Shown piece by piece: positions 7,550 to 16,214 of a stretch of 64,000 nucleotides of DNA (positions within the stretch are counted from its first letter, which is position 1; each line of letters begins with the position of its first letter). Location: contig NZ_JAATHJ010000005.1 in NCBI RefSeq assembly GCF_012034335.1, positions 1-64,000 on the forward strand, written 5' to 3'. The DNA is from Alkalicoccus luteus. Lineage in GTDB: Bacteria > Bacillota > Bacilli > Bacillales > Salisediminibacteriaceae. The notes beneath the pieces are model-generated. The model was not told the DNA's origin. It was given only the letters and a program-made list of their open reading frames with translations, and searched no databases. A program made the translations under genes and the position numbers.

Positions 7550-7690
7550 GTGACAGAATGGACTATTTTTGCTGAAAATGTCGGACTGCCGGGCCTTATT
7601 GTGATCTATATACTGGCCAGGTTTGAGCGGAAGCTCGACAGGCTGACGAAAGAAGTCCGCAGACAGGGACTATCAAATAAAACGAAATAA
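7550..7690 (+). CDS. yvrJ: YvrJ family small membrane protein
   Basis: A 46-residue protein starting at GTG 7550 after the SD 'aaggag'. A single hydrophobic segment (about 11-24) with NVGLPGLIVIYILARFERKLD matches the YvrJ family pattern (N-x-G-F/L-P ... Y-L-x-x-R-x-E-x-K-x-D). YvrJ in B. subtilis is a SigO/RsoA target, so this gene supports the identity of the divergent sigma pair. The SD overlaps one arm of an imperfect palindrome around 7519-7537, which could modulate translation. The function of the family is unknown. Confidence 0.75.
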   Translation: MTEWTIFAENVGLPGLIVIYILARFERKLDRLTKEVRRQGLSNKTK

Positions 7691-7702
7691 GGAGGCGTGA
7701 TG

Positions 7703-8221
7703 ATGAGCGTAGAGGAGCACAAGAAGCAGGCACCAGATCAGACGACGGTGATGATCGTTACAGTGAGCGATACGAGAACGGAAGCAGAGGATAAAAGCGG
7801 AAAGCTGATACGTCAACTGCTGGAACAGGATGGCCACTTAATTGCGAATAAGGTTATCGTAAAGGATGAACAGGAGCAGATCGAACAAGCGGTAGTGGAG
7901 GGAATCCACGATCGTTCTGTTGACGCGGTAATCGTAAACGGGGGAACTGGCATTGCGGCGAGAGATGTAACCATTGAAGCGGTTGAACCTCTGTTTGAAA
8001 AAGAGATTCTCGGGTTTGGAGAAATCTTTCGCATGCTGAGCTACACGGACGATATAGGATCGGCGGCTATCATGAGTCGGGCTGCTGCAGGCACAGCCAA
8101 GGGGACGGCTGTTTTCGCTGTTCCAGGCTCAAGCGGAGCGGTGAAGCTCGCCATGACAAGGCTCATTTGTCCGGAGATCTCCCACATTGTCCGTGAGCTG
8201 CGAAAGGATCGTCAATCATGA
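7703..8221 (+). CDS. moaB: Molybdenum cofactor biosynthesis protein MoaB
   Basis: A 172-residue MogA/MoaB-fold protein that acts in molybdopterin adenylylation. Visible motifs are VTVSDTRTEAEDKSG, VNGGTGIAARDVTIEAVEPLFEKEI and the C-terminal substrate loop VFAVPGSSGAVKLAM. A run of GTG-ATG-ATG start codons follows a strong SD; the ATG at 7703 has the best spacing. It lies 12 bases after the yvrJ-like gene, so it may share its transcript, and overlaps the next HAD gene. Other cofactor genes (mobA at 40008) are elsewhere. Confidence 0.9.
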   Translation: MSVEEHKKQAPDQTTVMIVTVSDTRTEAEDKSGKLIRQLLEQDGHLIANKVIVKDEQEQIEQAVVEGIHDRSVDAVIVNGGTGIAARDVTIEAVEPLFEKEILGFGEIFRMLSYTDDIGSAAIMSRAAAGTAKGTAVFAVPGSSGAVKLAMTRLICPEISHIVRELRKDRQS

Positions 8222-8844
8222 AGAAGATTCTTCTCTTTGATTTTGATGGAACGCTCGCAGACTCTCTTCCGCTTTGTCTGGATGCATTTGAACACGCATT
8301 TTCCGTAACGAATATATCGATCTCCAGAGATCAAATCAAGCAGCTGCTTGGTCCCCCTGAACCGGACGTGATTCGGACACAGACAACCGATCCGCGGGCG
8401 ATCGAGGCCTACTATACGTATTATGAGGAGCGCCTCGAACAGATGAAAGCTCTTCCCGGCCTGCGCGAAAAATTGCAGGAGCTCAAGCAGGAGGGTTACA
8501 AACTGGGGATCGTCAGCGGAAAATCCTCGCACAGTCTGACGATGTCATTAAAGCAGCTTGGTATTGACGAATATATTGATTTTACAGCTGCGGGCGACGT
8601 CTACACCCCAAAACCGGATCCAGAATCCCTCTTTGCAGCCGCATCGTATTTTCAAACAGAGCCGGACCGCCTGCTGATGATTGGGGATACGGATGCTGAT
8701 ACAGGAGCGGCGGCTGCAGCAGGATCGATTGGAGCAGCAGTGAAGTGGTTTCCTGATTACGAACCGGAGCCTCTGAAACAGAAACCGGACGTCGTGTTTC
8801 ATGCATGGGAGGAGCTTACTGAATATTTGAGCGGACATCTATAA
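8218..8844 (+). CDS. HAD hydrolase, phosphoglycolate phosphatase/PpaX-like
   Basis: A 208-residue HAD subfamily IA phosphatase. Motif I is LLFDFDGTLADS, motif II GIVSGKSS, the conserved lysine is in TPKPDPESL and motif IV is MIGDTDADTGAAAAAG. The arrangement resembles phosphoglycolate phosphatases and PpaX-type pyrophosphatases; the substrate is not determinable. It overlaps moaB by ATGA and ends before a strong terminator. Confidence 0.8.
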   Translation: MKKILLFDFDGTLADSLPLCLDAFEHAFSVTNISISRDQIKQLLGPPEPDVIRTQTTDPRAIEAYYTYYEERLEQMKALPGLREKLQELKQEGYKLGIVSGKSSHSLTMSLKQLGIDEYIDFTAAGDVYTPKPDPESLFAAASYFQTEPDRLLMIGDTDADTGAAAAAGSIGAAVKWFPDYEPEPLKQKPDVVFHAWEELTEYLSGHL

Positions 8845-8886
8845 AAGAGCACGGTCCGAGGAGACCGTGCTCTTGATTTTTTTGTT
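8844..8886 (+). terminator. Strong terminator after moaB-HAD
   Basis: A 13-bp stem (aagagcacggtcc / gaccgtgctctt with a short loop) is followed by a long T-rich run. Confidence 0.9.
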
Positions 8887-8892
8887 TTTTTG

Positions 8893-8934
8893 CGAACGTT
8901 TGTTCTTGTGATAAGGCGGGAATAGCGGTATAGT
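8893..8934 (+). promoter_or_regulatory. LexA-box promoter for the 8954 operon
   Basis: CGAACGTTTGTTCT at 8893-8906 fits the Bacillus LexA operator core. It directly touches a good sigma-A promoter, TTGTGA (8906-8911), 17-base spacer, TATAGT (8929-8934). LexA bound here would block the -35 element, predicting DNA-damage induction of the two genes downstream. Confidence 0.65.
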
Positions 8935-8953
8935 AGAAGCAGGAGGCATGACA

Positions 8954-9199
8954 ATGAAGAAGACAGAACCGGATATCGTTCATATTGGAGCTTGTTTGTT
9001 GAAAAGCCGTGCATTCTCAGTACCGGTCAGGGTGGAACTGAATGAGGGGGGCAGTATTTGCGGAATTGTAGATATGGTCGACCGCCGCAGAGCTGTTTTT
9101 GTAATCAACGGCAAGCAGCTAAAGCTTAGGGAAATAACAGGCGTTGAGGAGGAAAAGAGCGATGGATCAGCAGATGAATCAGAACTGCCGCTACTGTGA
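8954..9199 (+). CDS. Small protein with YolD-like C-terminal pattern, LexA-box controlled
   Basis: An 81-residue protein. The central part reads like a short beta barrel (RVELNEGGSICGIVDMVDRR then VFVINGKQLKLREITGV). This is similar in rhythm to the C-terminal half of YolD-like proteins, which in bacilli are LexA-controlled partners of UvrX/DinB polymerases. No polymerase gene follows here. The ATG at 8954 is chosen over 8948 for SD spacing. It overlaps the next gene, with which it must be cotranscribed. The family resemblance is tentative; the LexA box is the stronger clue. Confidence 0.55.
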   Translation: MKKTEPDIVHIGACLLKSRAFSVPVRVELNEGGSICGIVDMVDRRRAVFVINGKQLKLREITGVEEEKSDGSADESELPLL

Positions 9200-9632
9200 A
9201 GGAAATATGCTGCTTCATAAAAACAAGCGCTATTGCCCGTTTTGTAAAATGTACGCATCCAGTACGGTTGACGAAGCAAAACAGATCAGACCGGTGCGGA
9301 TGATGGAAACACATCTGACGAAACCGACTCCGGACCTGATGAAGCGGAGCACCTATGAGCTGCTGCAGCTGCTTGCACTTTCACGTAATGAACTTGTAGA
9401 GATGGAGCTCTTACTAGAGCAAATCATTCGTTTACAGGAACGGACGGAACTGCCGGAAACCACTGTGCGGACAGCTGTCCGCGAAGAACAGAAAATGGCG
9501 AGGAAGGTAAAGGCGGTAGAAACACTGCTGAAGCAGCGCCTCGATTTCGTTCCGGGAATCGTCACCGATGATATGCTCGCTCGTTATGAGGAACGAATTT
9601 ACCAGGAGGAAACGGCAGCAGCAATTTTGTAG
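9162..9632 (+). CDS. Zinc-ribbon plus coiled-coil protein, unknown function
   Basis: A 156-residue protein with an N-terminal zinc ribbon (C-x2-C at about 9-12 and CPFC at about 25-28). A mainly helical region with heptad-like Leu/Glu spacing follows from about 60 to 156. The start ATG 9162 follows a gaggagg SD located inside the preceding gene, so the two are translationally coupled. The pair is downstream of a LexA-type promoter. I do not recognise the family. A DNA-damage-linked nucleic-acid role fits the context but is inference. Confidence 0.6.
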   Translation: MDQQMNQNCRYCEGNMLLHKNKRYCPFCKMYASSTVDEAKQIRPVRMMETHLTKPTPDLMKRSTYELLQLLALSRNELVEMELLLEQIIRLQERTELPETTVRTAVREEQKMARKVKAVETLLKQRLDFVPGIVTDDMLARYEERIYQEETAAAIL

Positions 9633-10006
9633 GAAAGGCCCGTCAGGCATGTCTATTTAACCGGGTCCATCAGCTTCCCTGTACCATTGTCCCTGTAAAA
9701 AAACAGGGAATGCTTCTATAGTTGAGGCAGGAAGCTGGCTTAGGTAGTCTGTCTTAAGGTCTTTTGAACGCTTTTTTGTTATTCAATTGATATTTCAGAA
9801 ATGATTCGACAATTTACGACTGAATCTTCGCTGGAAGGATGATTAAAAATAGGAACAATTTTCTAATTTACCTGAAGTGTCTAAATTTTAGGGTGGCGAA
9901 AGATGTGGTGCTGTTCCTATAATTAGTATCAGTAGAGCTTTGACTCAGCCTGCGTGCCCGGGACGTGCTGAAGAAGTTCTCATCTTTTCAGGGAGGATGA
10001 TGCGAC
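9633..10006. other. Long intergenic leader with nested inverted repeat
   Basis: No gene is seen in these 374 bases. An outer pair (cagcttcc 9671-9678 / ggaagctg 9730-9737) encloses an inner hairpin (ccctgt 9691-9696 / acaggg 9703-9708), giving a possible structured RNA or terminator for the preceding operon. A TATAAT occurs near 9918-9925 without a good -35 box. A strong SD (gggagg) precedes the ATG at 10007. The region from 9760 to 9900 is AT-rich. Confidence 0.5.
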
Positions 10007-11419
10007 ATGAGGAAAAAAATCCTGTTAACCTCGATTCTGGTCGGCAGCATGCTTACAGCAGCGACGGCAGCCTATGCACATGATGCGATGGAAGAGGAAG
10101 GTATTAATAAAGAGGAAAGAGCTCCTTTTGATCATGAAGCGATCGAACGGCTTGGTGAACCGGAGCAGTCCGGCAGTAAAAATTTGAAGAATCTGCATGA
10201 AGTTGCAGCAGAACAAATTGCGGAAATAGACGGAGTCCAGAATAATACTGCCGACGTTTATGCACACCAGGGCTTTGCTTACCTGGGGACGCATACAGCT
10301 AACGGCGCAAACGGCGGGGTGCGCATTTTTGATTTGCAGGATCCTACAAATCCGGAGGAAATAGGTCAGATTGCTGCAGATATCCCGTATACGTGGCAGG
10401 AGAAAGTAATTGTAAAACGAGTGAATACTCCGGACTTTAAAGGTGATCTGGCGGTGGTCAGTCTGCAGCAGACGTCGCGAAACAATGCCGATCGTCCCGA
10501 CAGTGTCGGCGGAGCGCTGCTTTATGATGTAACTGACCCTTACAACCCGGAGCGGCTTGGATTTTATGAGCTCGACCGCGCCATCACCGGCACGCACGAG
10601 CTGTACTTAACGACGCAAGGTAATCAGGCACTCATGCTGCTCTCCAATCCTTATGCTGATTTTTATACGAACGGTGCGGAAAAAGACTTTCAGATCATTG
10701 ATGTAAGCAACCCCGCCGAGCCGGAGAAGCTATGGGAGTTTGATCCCCGCATGCTGCCGGAAGTAGACGAGTCGTTTAACGGCTATCACTGGGATGCTCC
10801 GGATGGTCACACACGGCCGGTCTTCAACCACAGTGTCATTACAGACAACAATGGCCAGTATGCTTACGTTTCTATGTGGGATCTCGGAACGGTGATCTTT
10901 GACATCCGTAACCCGGAAGAGCCTGAATATCTCGGCCGTACCGAATATGCTGATGATCAAAAGGGTGCCGCTCACTCGGCAGCAGTTGCCCGAGGTGGAA
11001 ATATTCTGATTGAAACCCGAGAGATTGCAAATCCGCATGGTGAAGGATTTGAGGATGCTTACGGATATACAAGAATATTCGATATTTCGGATAAATCGAA
11101 TCCGGAGCTTCTGAGTGAATTTACGACAGAGCTGACATTCGACTTTATTGGAACAACGTTTGCTAATACAGTGCATGATCCAAAAGTGCACGGTAATACA
11201 TTGTATCTGTCCTATTATGCAGGCGGGGTTATCGCTGTGGACATCACAAATCCATCAGAACCAGAGGAAATCGCACGATATACGCCGGATGAATCAAACG
11301 TATGGGGAGTTTTCGTCGATCGGAATTATGTGCTCGCATCCGATATGGGACAAGGATTGAAAGTTCTGCAGAAAAACAATGGAAACAGTAATCCAGGGAA
11401 CGCCCAGCGTCAACATTAA
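10007..11419 (+). CDS. Secreted LVIVD-repeat beta-propeller-like protein
   Basis: A 470-residue exported protein with a clear signal peptide ending near AYAHD (cleavage about residue 24). It carries at least six LVIVD-type repeats of the form (V/L)-x-(I/V)-(F/Y)-D-(L/V/I)-x-(D/N)-P-x-x-P-E-x-(L/I), for example VRIFDLQDPTNPEEIG, ALLYDVTDPYNPERLG, FQIIDVSNPAEPEKL, TVIFDIRNPEEPEYLG, TRIFDISDKSNPELL and VIAVDITNPSEPEEIA. Such repeats form blades of a propeller. The function of the family (COG5276-like) is unknown. The gene stands alone between a long leader and a terminator. Confidence 0.8.
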   Translation: MRKKILLTSILVGSMLTAATAAYAHDAMEEEGINKEERAPFDHEAIERLGEPEQSGSKNLKNLHEVAAEQIAEIDGVQNNTADVYAHQGFAYLGTHTANGANGGVRIFDLQDPTNPEEIGQIAADIPYTWQEKVIVKRVNTPDFKGDLAVVSLQQTSRNNADRPDSVGGALLYDVTDPYNPERLGFYELDRAITGTHELYLTTQGNQALMLLSNPYADFYTNGAEKDFQIIDVSNPAEPEKLWEFDPRMLPEVDESFNGYHWDAPDGHTRPVFNHSVITDNNGQYAYVSMWDLGTVIFDIRNPEEPEYLGRTEYADDQKGAAHSAAVARGGNILIETREIANPHGEGFEDAYGYTRIFDISDKSNPELLSEFTTELTFDFIGTTFANTVHDPKVHGNTLYLSYYAGGVIAVDITNPSEPEEIARYTPDESNVWGVFVDRNYVLASDMGQGLKVLQKNNGNSNPGNAQRQH

Positions 11420-11433
11420 CAGCATCGTTTACC

Positions 11434-11463
11434 TGAACCGGTCTTCTATGAAGACCGGTTCTT
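11434..11463 (+). terminator. Terminator after LVIVD-repeat gene
   Basis: A 12-bp perfect stem (gaaccggtcttc / gaagaccggttc) with a 3-base loop. The tail is 'ttcaccat', so T-richness is modest. Confidence 0.75.
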
Positions 11464-11631
11464 CACCATGTTAAGTAAGTGAAGTAAATGGTAGTGGCGT
11501 TTGATTTTCAGACTTCTTTATGTAAAGGCCGAACAAGGCAGCTGAAAGAGTAAAATAAATTCATAAACATTCTGAATTTTATAAAAAAATAAGTCGATTT
11601 ATGATAAACTATCTCTACGAGGAGGGAGCTC

Positions 11632-12189
11632 ATGGAAAAGAGATGGGAAATGGAAGCGCGTGATCTGATTGAGCATACCGTACATAATCCGGATAACTGG
11701 ATGAGAGAGGAAGTCCGTGATCCAGATAAGGCGGCAGCGCTGCTATCTGAAGCGGAAAACCATGTTCCTAAGGATGGAGTCACGGCACTGCTCTGCGCCT
11801 CACTGTTAAGAATAAGTGGACGGGCGGAAGAGGCGCTCCCGCTTTTTCATGAGCTTCTCGGCGAGGCACGGCGGCAGGCTTGTCCAAGAAAAGAAAGTGC
11901 TGCCCTTATTCGGCTGGGGGAGGCGATGAAATACAGCGGCACGCATGTGGGCGCCGTTACCTGCTTCAAACAGGCTCTTTCATTAAAACGACTGGCTCCT
12001 GAGTACGAGGATTTTGCCTGGCAGCACCTCGGGAAGGTACAGTGGGAAATGGGAGAGACGAAATCGGCTGAAAATAGTCTTGAAGAAGCGCTTCGTCTCC
12101 GTCGTTTAAAAAAGGATGAGGCACTCATAAAATCAACACTCGCAGCACTCTGTGCACTGCGAAACGACATGTGGTCTCAGGAAGCATAA
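11632..12189 (+). CDS. TPR-repeat protein
   Basis: A 185-residue helical protein with about three tetratricopeptide-like repeats. The clearest are ALIRLGEAMKYSGTHVGAVTCFKQAL and AWQHLGKVQWEMGETKSAENSLEEAL (A-x-x-x-L-G ... A ... F-x-x-A-L spacing). It likely serves as a protein-interaction scaffold. The ATG follows a cgaggagggag SD. It is monocistronic with a strong terminator behind it. No partner is evident from the neighbourhood. Confidence 0.75.
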   Translation: MEKRWEMEARDLIEHTVHNPDNWMREEVRDPDKAAALLSEAENHVPKDGVTALLCASLLRISGRAEEALPLFHELLGEARRQACPRKESAALIRLGEAMKYSGTHVGAVTCFKQALSLKRLAPEYEDFAWQHLGKVQWEMGETKSAENSLEEALRLRRLKKDEALIKSTLAALCALRNDMWSQEA

Positions 12190-12192
12190 GCT

Positions 12193-12233
12193 AAAAAAAA
12201 GGTCGCTCCGATTAAATGGAGCGACCTTTTTTT
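12193..12233. terminator. Bidirectional terminator
   Basis: The stem aaaaaggtcgctcc / ggagcgaccttttt has an A run on one side and a T run on the other. It can serve the TPR gene on the plus strand and the 62-residue gene on the minus strand. Confidence 0.9.
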
Positions 12234-12238
12234 GATAC

Positions 12239-12427
12239 TTATTCCTGCTCGTAGCTGACCATTTCTGCGTCCGGATCTTCTGTTTCCTTTCGCAGTTTTT
12301 CTTCAATGAACGAGCGGTCGTTAAACTTATTTTCCGGAATTTCTGTTACAATCACGCCTGGAATGGGGGTGTCCGTTATTTGACCGTCCACTTTTTTACT
12401 CGCTTTATAGTCAATTTTTACTCTCAT
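12239..12427 (-). CDS. Small conserved-looking hypothetical protein
   Basis: A 62-residue protein with no signal peptide or membrane segment. It has an N-terminal Lys-rich strand (MRVKIDYKASKKVDG), a PIPGVIVTEIPE strand and an acidic C terminus. It has a good minus-strand SD (gaaggag) and ends at a shared terminator. The family is not recognised. Confidence 0.55.
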   Translation of the reverse strand: MRVKIDYKASKKVDGQITDTPIPGVIVTEIPENKFNDRSFIEEKLRKETEDPDAEMVSYEQE

Positions 12428-12678
12428 TTGCTACACTCCTTCAATAGTCTTTACGATTCTGATTACCGTTGATCTGCTCTTCTAAACATTTGATTACGAG
12501 GCTGTCTGCTGAACGGATTCTTCGTCCGTGCGGGTGTGTGTGCTTCTGACGAGCTTGGCATAACCAGAAAAAGAAAAAACTAACATACATGTGAGAGTAA
12601 CCAATCTGATCTATGTTTCTTTTACAAACTCGAGGCAGTGAAATAATAATAAGAAAGCTATGTTATGAAGCAAAGCGT

Positions 12679-13401
12679 TTACCAATCCAAAAAAAGCTTC
12701 AGTAGAACGGTGACAGTGGAATATACGAATGCCGCAGACACGAATGTCGGCAGATGAGCCGATTCTTCCGAGGGAAGCTCGTGCTTGATCACGTTAAACA
12801 TAATGGCGCCAGACACAAAGGAGAAAACAATGGAAAGCGTCACAGCAGAGTAAGGCGTTATCGTCGCAATCAAATAGCCGATAAAGATACCGCCTGCGAG
12901 CATAAAACGGCCATATTTTCGGTATTTCGTTTCGTTTTCCCGAAACAGATCATGTGCAACTGTCATGAAGTGAAGACCCACGGCGACGCTGTAAAAGATG
13001 AGCTGCTCAAGCGACTGATCTGCAGCAAACATAATGTAGGAAATAAGCATATTGTACATAAAAAACAGACTCGTCTGCACAAAGAAAAAGCGGTCTTCCA
13101 CGCTCGCTCCCCGTTTGTACCGATCGCGTTCAGCTGCTTTAGTCAGCGTGTAAAAAACAACGATTCCGACAAGACCGAACAAATAGAGCTCCGATTCCAT
13201 TGCCAGCTCAAACGCTGTATCCCCGAACTCCTCCTGCTCGTGGTGGAGAGACGGCAATATGTAAACGAAGATATACGAAACAGCAATCCCTCCTGCAAGA
13301 GAGACCCATTTGATTTTACCGAGTGACGAGCTTGAAATAATTTTATTCGCAAAAACTTGCACAGCAAGAAAAGCGGCAACAACAAACATTGGTCCCAGCA
13401 T
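12679..13401 (-). CDS. Polytopic membrane protein with ZIP-like histidine motifs
   Basis: A 240-residue membrane protein with about seven or eight hydrophobic helices. Two features recall ZIP metal transporters: a His-rich loop after helix 2 (YILPSLHHEQEE) and intramembrane or near-membrane histidines in GLHFMTVAHDLF and NVIKHELPSEE, the latter similar to the HE-P-E signature of ZIP helix 5. The glycine-rich ZIP helix 4 pattern is not exact, so the assignment is tentative. The gene is divergent from the chemotaxis receptor. A metal or ion transport role is inference. Confidence 0.55.
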   Translation of the reverse strand: MLGPMFVVAAFLAVQVFANKIISSSSLGKIKWVSLAGGIAVSYIFVYILPSLHHEQEEFGDTAFELAMESELYLFGLVGIVVFYTLTKAAERDRYKRGASVEDRFFFVQTSLFFMYNMLISYIMFAADQSLEQLIFYSVAVGLHFMTVAHDLFRENETKYRKYGRFMLAGGIFIGYLIATITPYSAVTLSIVFSFVSGAIMFNVIKHELPSEESAHLPTFVSAAFVYSTVTVLLKLFLDW

Positions 13402-13562
13402 GAGAACACCCCCGTCCCTAGTGTCTATACCCGTAAAGCGGTCTGTTTACAACCATGGATCTGATAGAGCAGCGAACAGCAGAACGAAAACAATAAAGGG
13501 CCTATGTTCATGGTACGAAAGTTCTGGTAAAGTCAGCTTATCTGGTAAAAGGAGTGCTGAAG

Positions 13563-15305
13563 GTGAAACGATTATCGATGAAGTACTGGAAAACAGCTAC
13601 AAAATTAAATGTGTTAGTATTTACCATTCTGGCCCTCATCACGGGGTTGCTTGCCTTTGTTGTTTATGTTCAAGTCGAGGAAGGAGTGCAGTCTGCGGCA
13701 GCTGAAAAAGCTGCTTCTGATCTCCGCACGACCTATGCATATATAGATGCTGCCTATCCTGGAGACTGGGAGCTTACGGATGGAGAACTTCTTAAAGGTG
13801 GAAGCGTCATGACGGCCAATCATGAGCTTGTTGACTTAGCTGCGGAATGGACGGATGGGACGGTGACGCTGTTTCAAGGGGATACGCGGACCGCTACCAA
13901 TGTCATGGCTGATGGAGAACGGGCCGTCGGCACTCAGGCTTCCGATGAAGTGACGCAGGCTGTATTAGAGAATGGTGACGTTTTTTACGGGGAGGCGGAT
14001 GTACTTGGATCTCGTTATCAAACTGCTTATATGCCGCTTGTAAATGGGAGCGGAGAAGCGGTCGGCATGTGGTATATCGGAGCTTCGGAAGCACTCGTAT
14101 CTGAAACGATATCGGGTATTATGGTCAGTTTCGGACTTGTCACTGCAGGCGTGGTAGCGGCTGCTGCAATCATGATCAGCTTATTTTCGCGCAGGCTGAA
14201 AAAGCAGCTCGGCAGCCTGGAGGAAGTGATGGATGCAGCTGGAAACGGGGATTTTTCCTCAACCGTTGAAACAAAGTCACATGATGAAATAGGCGCTGTT
14301 ATGAGAAGCTTTAATCAAATGCGTAATCAGTTGAAAGAACTGCTGGAAAATATGCAGACAGCAGCGGAAGAAACGGCAGCAGCGTCCGGTCAACTGTCAG
14401 CAAGTTCAAGTGAGACGACCTCCGCGACAGACTTAATATCACAGTCGATTCAGGATATCGCAGCAGATTCCGAAAATCAGCTTGAACTTTCAGAAGAAGC
14501 AGCGGAAATGATGAAACAGGTAAAAGAACAGCTTGAAGAAACGGCAGGTCAAGTCATGCAAATGGCAAGTGATTCTGAGGAGATGGGAAAGGCTGCATCA
14601 AATGGAACATCGGTAATTGAAACTGGTGTCGTAAAGATGAAGCAGATTGGTACTCAGTCAATAGAAATGGAAGCCCAGCTGGAGGAGCTCGTAGCAAAAT
14701 CAGAAGAAGCTGGAGAAGTCATCCGCCTGATCACCTCTGTGGCTGAGCAGACTAATTTACTCGCCCTGAACGCCGCAATCGAAGCAGCAAGGGCCGGTGA
14801 GCATGGCAAGGGATTCGCGGTTGTCGCTGATGAAGTACGCAAGCTTGCTGAGCAGTCGAGTCAGTCTGCACGGCACATCGAACAGATGATTCATGCCATG
14901 CAGGAAAATGTGACGGTTGCAAAATCGAAAATGGACGACACGAAAGAAGTTGTTCTGGAAGGGGAATCATCGATTCAGTCAGCTGGAGAGAGCTTTTCAC
15001 AAATAGCAGAGCTGATTCAACAGGCAAATGAAAGCACAAAACAGGTGACTGGATCGGTTTACAGTATGGAACAAGCTGTAGAAAAGGGCGCAGCTTCCGT
15101 CCGGAAATCTCAGGAGACAGCAGAAGCTTCTGCCGGACACACGCAGAATATTGCAGCCTCCGCAGAAGAACAGCTCGCATCTATGGAGGAAGTATTATCC
15201 TCTTCGGAATCTCTCAGCTCAATGGCAGATAAAATGAAAGAAGAAGCAGGCACGTTCCGCTTCAGCCAGGCTTCTGCCACACTGGATCAACATCGAAGAG
15301 ACTGA
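13563..15305 (+). CDS. Methyl-accepting chemotaxis protein with Cache sensor
   Basis: A 580-residue membrane chemoreceptor. One helix spans about 15-37. An extracellular sensor follows (about 38-185) with a single-Cache-type ending ([20 protein letters not shown]). The second helix lies at about 190-215, then a HAMP domain (about 215-270) and a long cytoplasmic coiled coil. The signalling tip is canonical: [20 protein letters not shown] then [15 protein letters not shown]. The GTG at 13563 has the best SD spacing (aaaaggag); a GTG at 13554 is possible. The ligand is unknown. No flagellar or che genes are nearby. Confidence 0.9.
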   Translation: MKRLSMKYWKTATKLNVLVFTILALITGLLAFVVYVQVEEGVQSAAAEKAASDLRTTYAYIDAAYPGDWELTDGELLKGGSVMTANHELVDLAAEWTDGTVTLFQGDTRTATNVMADGERAVGTQASDEVTQAVLENGDVFYGEADVLGSRYQTAYMPLVNGSGEAVGMWYIGASEALVSETISGIMVSFGLVTAGVVAAAAIMISLFSRRLKKQLGSLEEVMDAAGNGDFSSTVETKSHDEIGAVMRSFNQMRNQLKELLENMQTAAEETAAASGQLSASSSETTSATDLISQSIQDIAADSENQLELSEEAAEMMKQVKEQLEETAGQVMQMASDSEEMGKAASNGTSVIETGVVKMKQIGTQSIEMEAQLEELVAKSEEAGEVIRLITSVAEQTNLLALNAAIEAARAGEHGKGFAVVADEVRKLAEQSSQSARHIEQMIHAMQENVTVAKSKMDDTKEVVLEGESSIQSAGESFSQIAELIQQANESTKQVTGSVYSMEQAVEKGAASVRKSQETAEASAGHTQNIAASAEEQLASMEEVLSSSESLSSMADKMKEEAGTFRFSQASATLDQHRRD

Positions 15306-15340
15306 TACGATATAGAGAAAACAGTTTCCGGGAGGATCTT

Positions 15341-16051
15341 ATGAGAGTAAACGCTTTATACCGGCATCCGGTTAAATCAATGCAGGGAGAGCAGGTAGAA
15401 CAGACAATGATCATGCCGTACGGCTTTTACGGAGACAGAAGCCACACGTTTAAGCGGGAAGACAACCGGTACTTAACGATTACCCAGCTTCCGCAGATGG
15501 CTGTCTTTCAGGCGTCGTTTCAGGGAGAAGAATCATTCCATAAGTATCCCGCCGTACAGGTGGTGTCGCCTTCCGGAAAATCTTATTCGTATGAGGAGGA
15601 CAGGCTCCGGGAAGAGCTGGAGCAGCTTTGGGGAGGTCCATTGAGTAAAGAAGTGTATCAACCGGGAAACGTGCCACTGGGGGCGATCGAGGAAGAGGCG
15701 GTGCTGCTCATTACAGAAAGTTCACTTTCCGAGTTGGAAAAGCGAATTGGAAAACCTGCTGTATCAGGGCGCTTCCGACCTAATATCATTCTGGAAGCAG
15801 ACCTGCCTCCTTTCTCCGAATCCGATCTGATTGGATTGCGGCTTCAGACAGCTGATGGCGCCTTACTGGAAGGGGTGCGGATGTGTCCGCGCTGCTCGAT
15901 CATCAACGTCGATCCAGAATCAGGTAAATTCGACAGCGACTACCTCAGAGCCACGGCCAAGGAACTGAAAAATGAATTCGGACTGTATTTACGCGTGATC
16001 CGGCCTGGAAAAATTCACAGAAATGAACGGCTGCAACTTGTATCCAGCTGA
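15341..16051 (+). CDS. MOSC domain protein
   Basis: A 236-residue protein with an N-terminal MOSC_N-like beta barrel (LYRHPVKSMQGE, typical of YcbX/MARC proteins). A MOSC domain follows with RFRPNIILEA and the conserved cysteine in RMCPRCSIINVDPESG, which could ligate molybdenum cofactor. MOSC proteins handle molybdenum cofactor or reduce N-hydroxylated compounds. The iron-sulfur domain of longer YcbX proteins is missing. It may use cofactor made with moaB and mobA elsewhere in the window. Confidence 0.85.
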   Translation: MRVNALYRHPVKSMQGEQVEQTMIMPYGFYGDRSHTFKREDNRYLTITQLPQMAVFQASFQGEESFHKYPAVQVVSPSGKSYSYEEDRLREELEQLWGGPLSKEVYQPGNVPLGAIEEEAVLLITESSLSELEKRIGKPAVSGRFRPNIILEADLPPFSESDLIGLRLQTADGALLEGVRMCPRCSIINVDPESGKFDSDYLRATAKELKNEFGLYLRVIRPGKIHRNERLQLVSS

Positions 16052-16053
16052 TC

Positions 16054-16087
16054 AAAGCCTTCTCGGAAAGTATCTGAGAAGGCTTTT
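16054..16087 (+). terminator. Terminator after MOSC gene
   Basis: An 11-bp stem (aaagccttctc / gagaaggcttt) is followed by T residues. Confidence 0.85.
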
Positions 16088-16185
16088 TGCTGCGGATTTC
16101 TCCTGCTGAAGAAGTAGTGTTCTTTCAAAATAAATAATATTTACAAAATTTCGATTTCTGATAAACTTGGAAGTGGTGCAATGAA

Positions 16186-16199
16186 TAAAAGCGCTTACA
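16186..16199 (+). promoter_or_regulatory. cre-like CcpA site before cstA
   Basis: TAAAAGCGCTTACA differs from the cre consensus TGWAANCGNTNWCA at one position. It lies just upstream of the cstA ribosome binding site, a position suited to roadblock repression. CcpA control of cstA is known in B. subtilis. Confidence 0.6.
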
Positions 16200-16214
16200 A
16201 AAAGGAGGGGTTCT

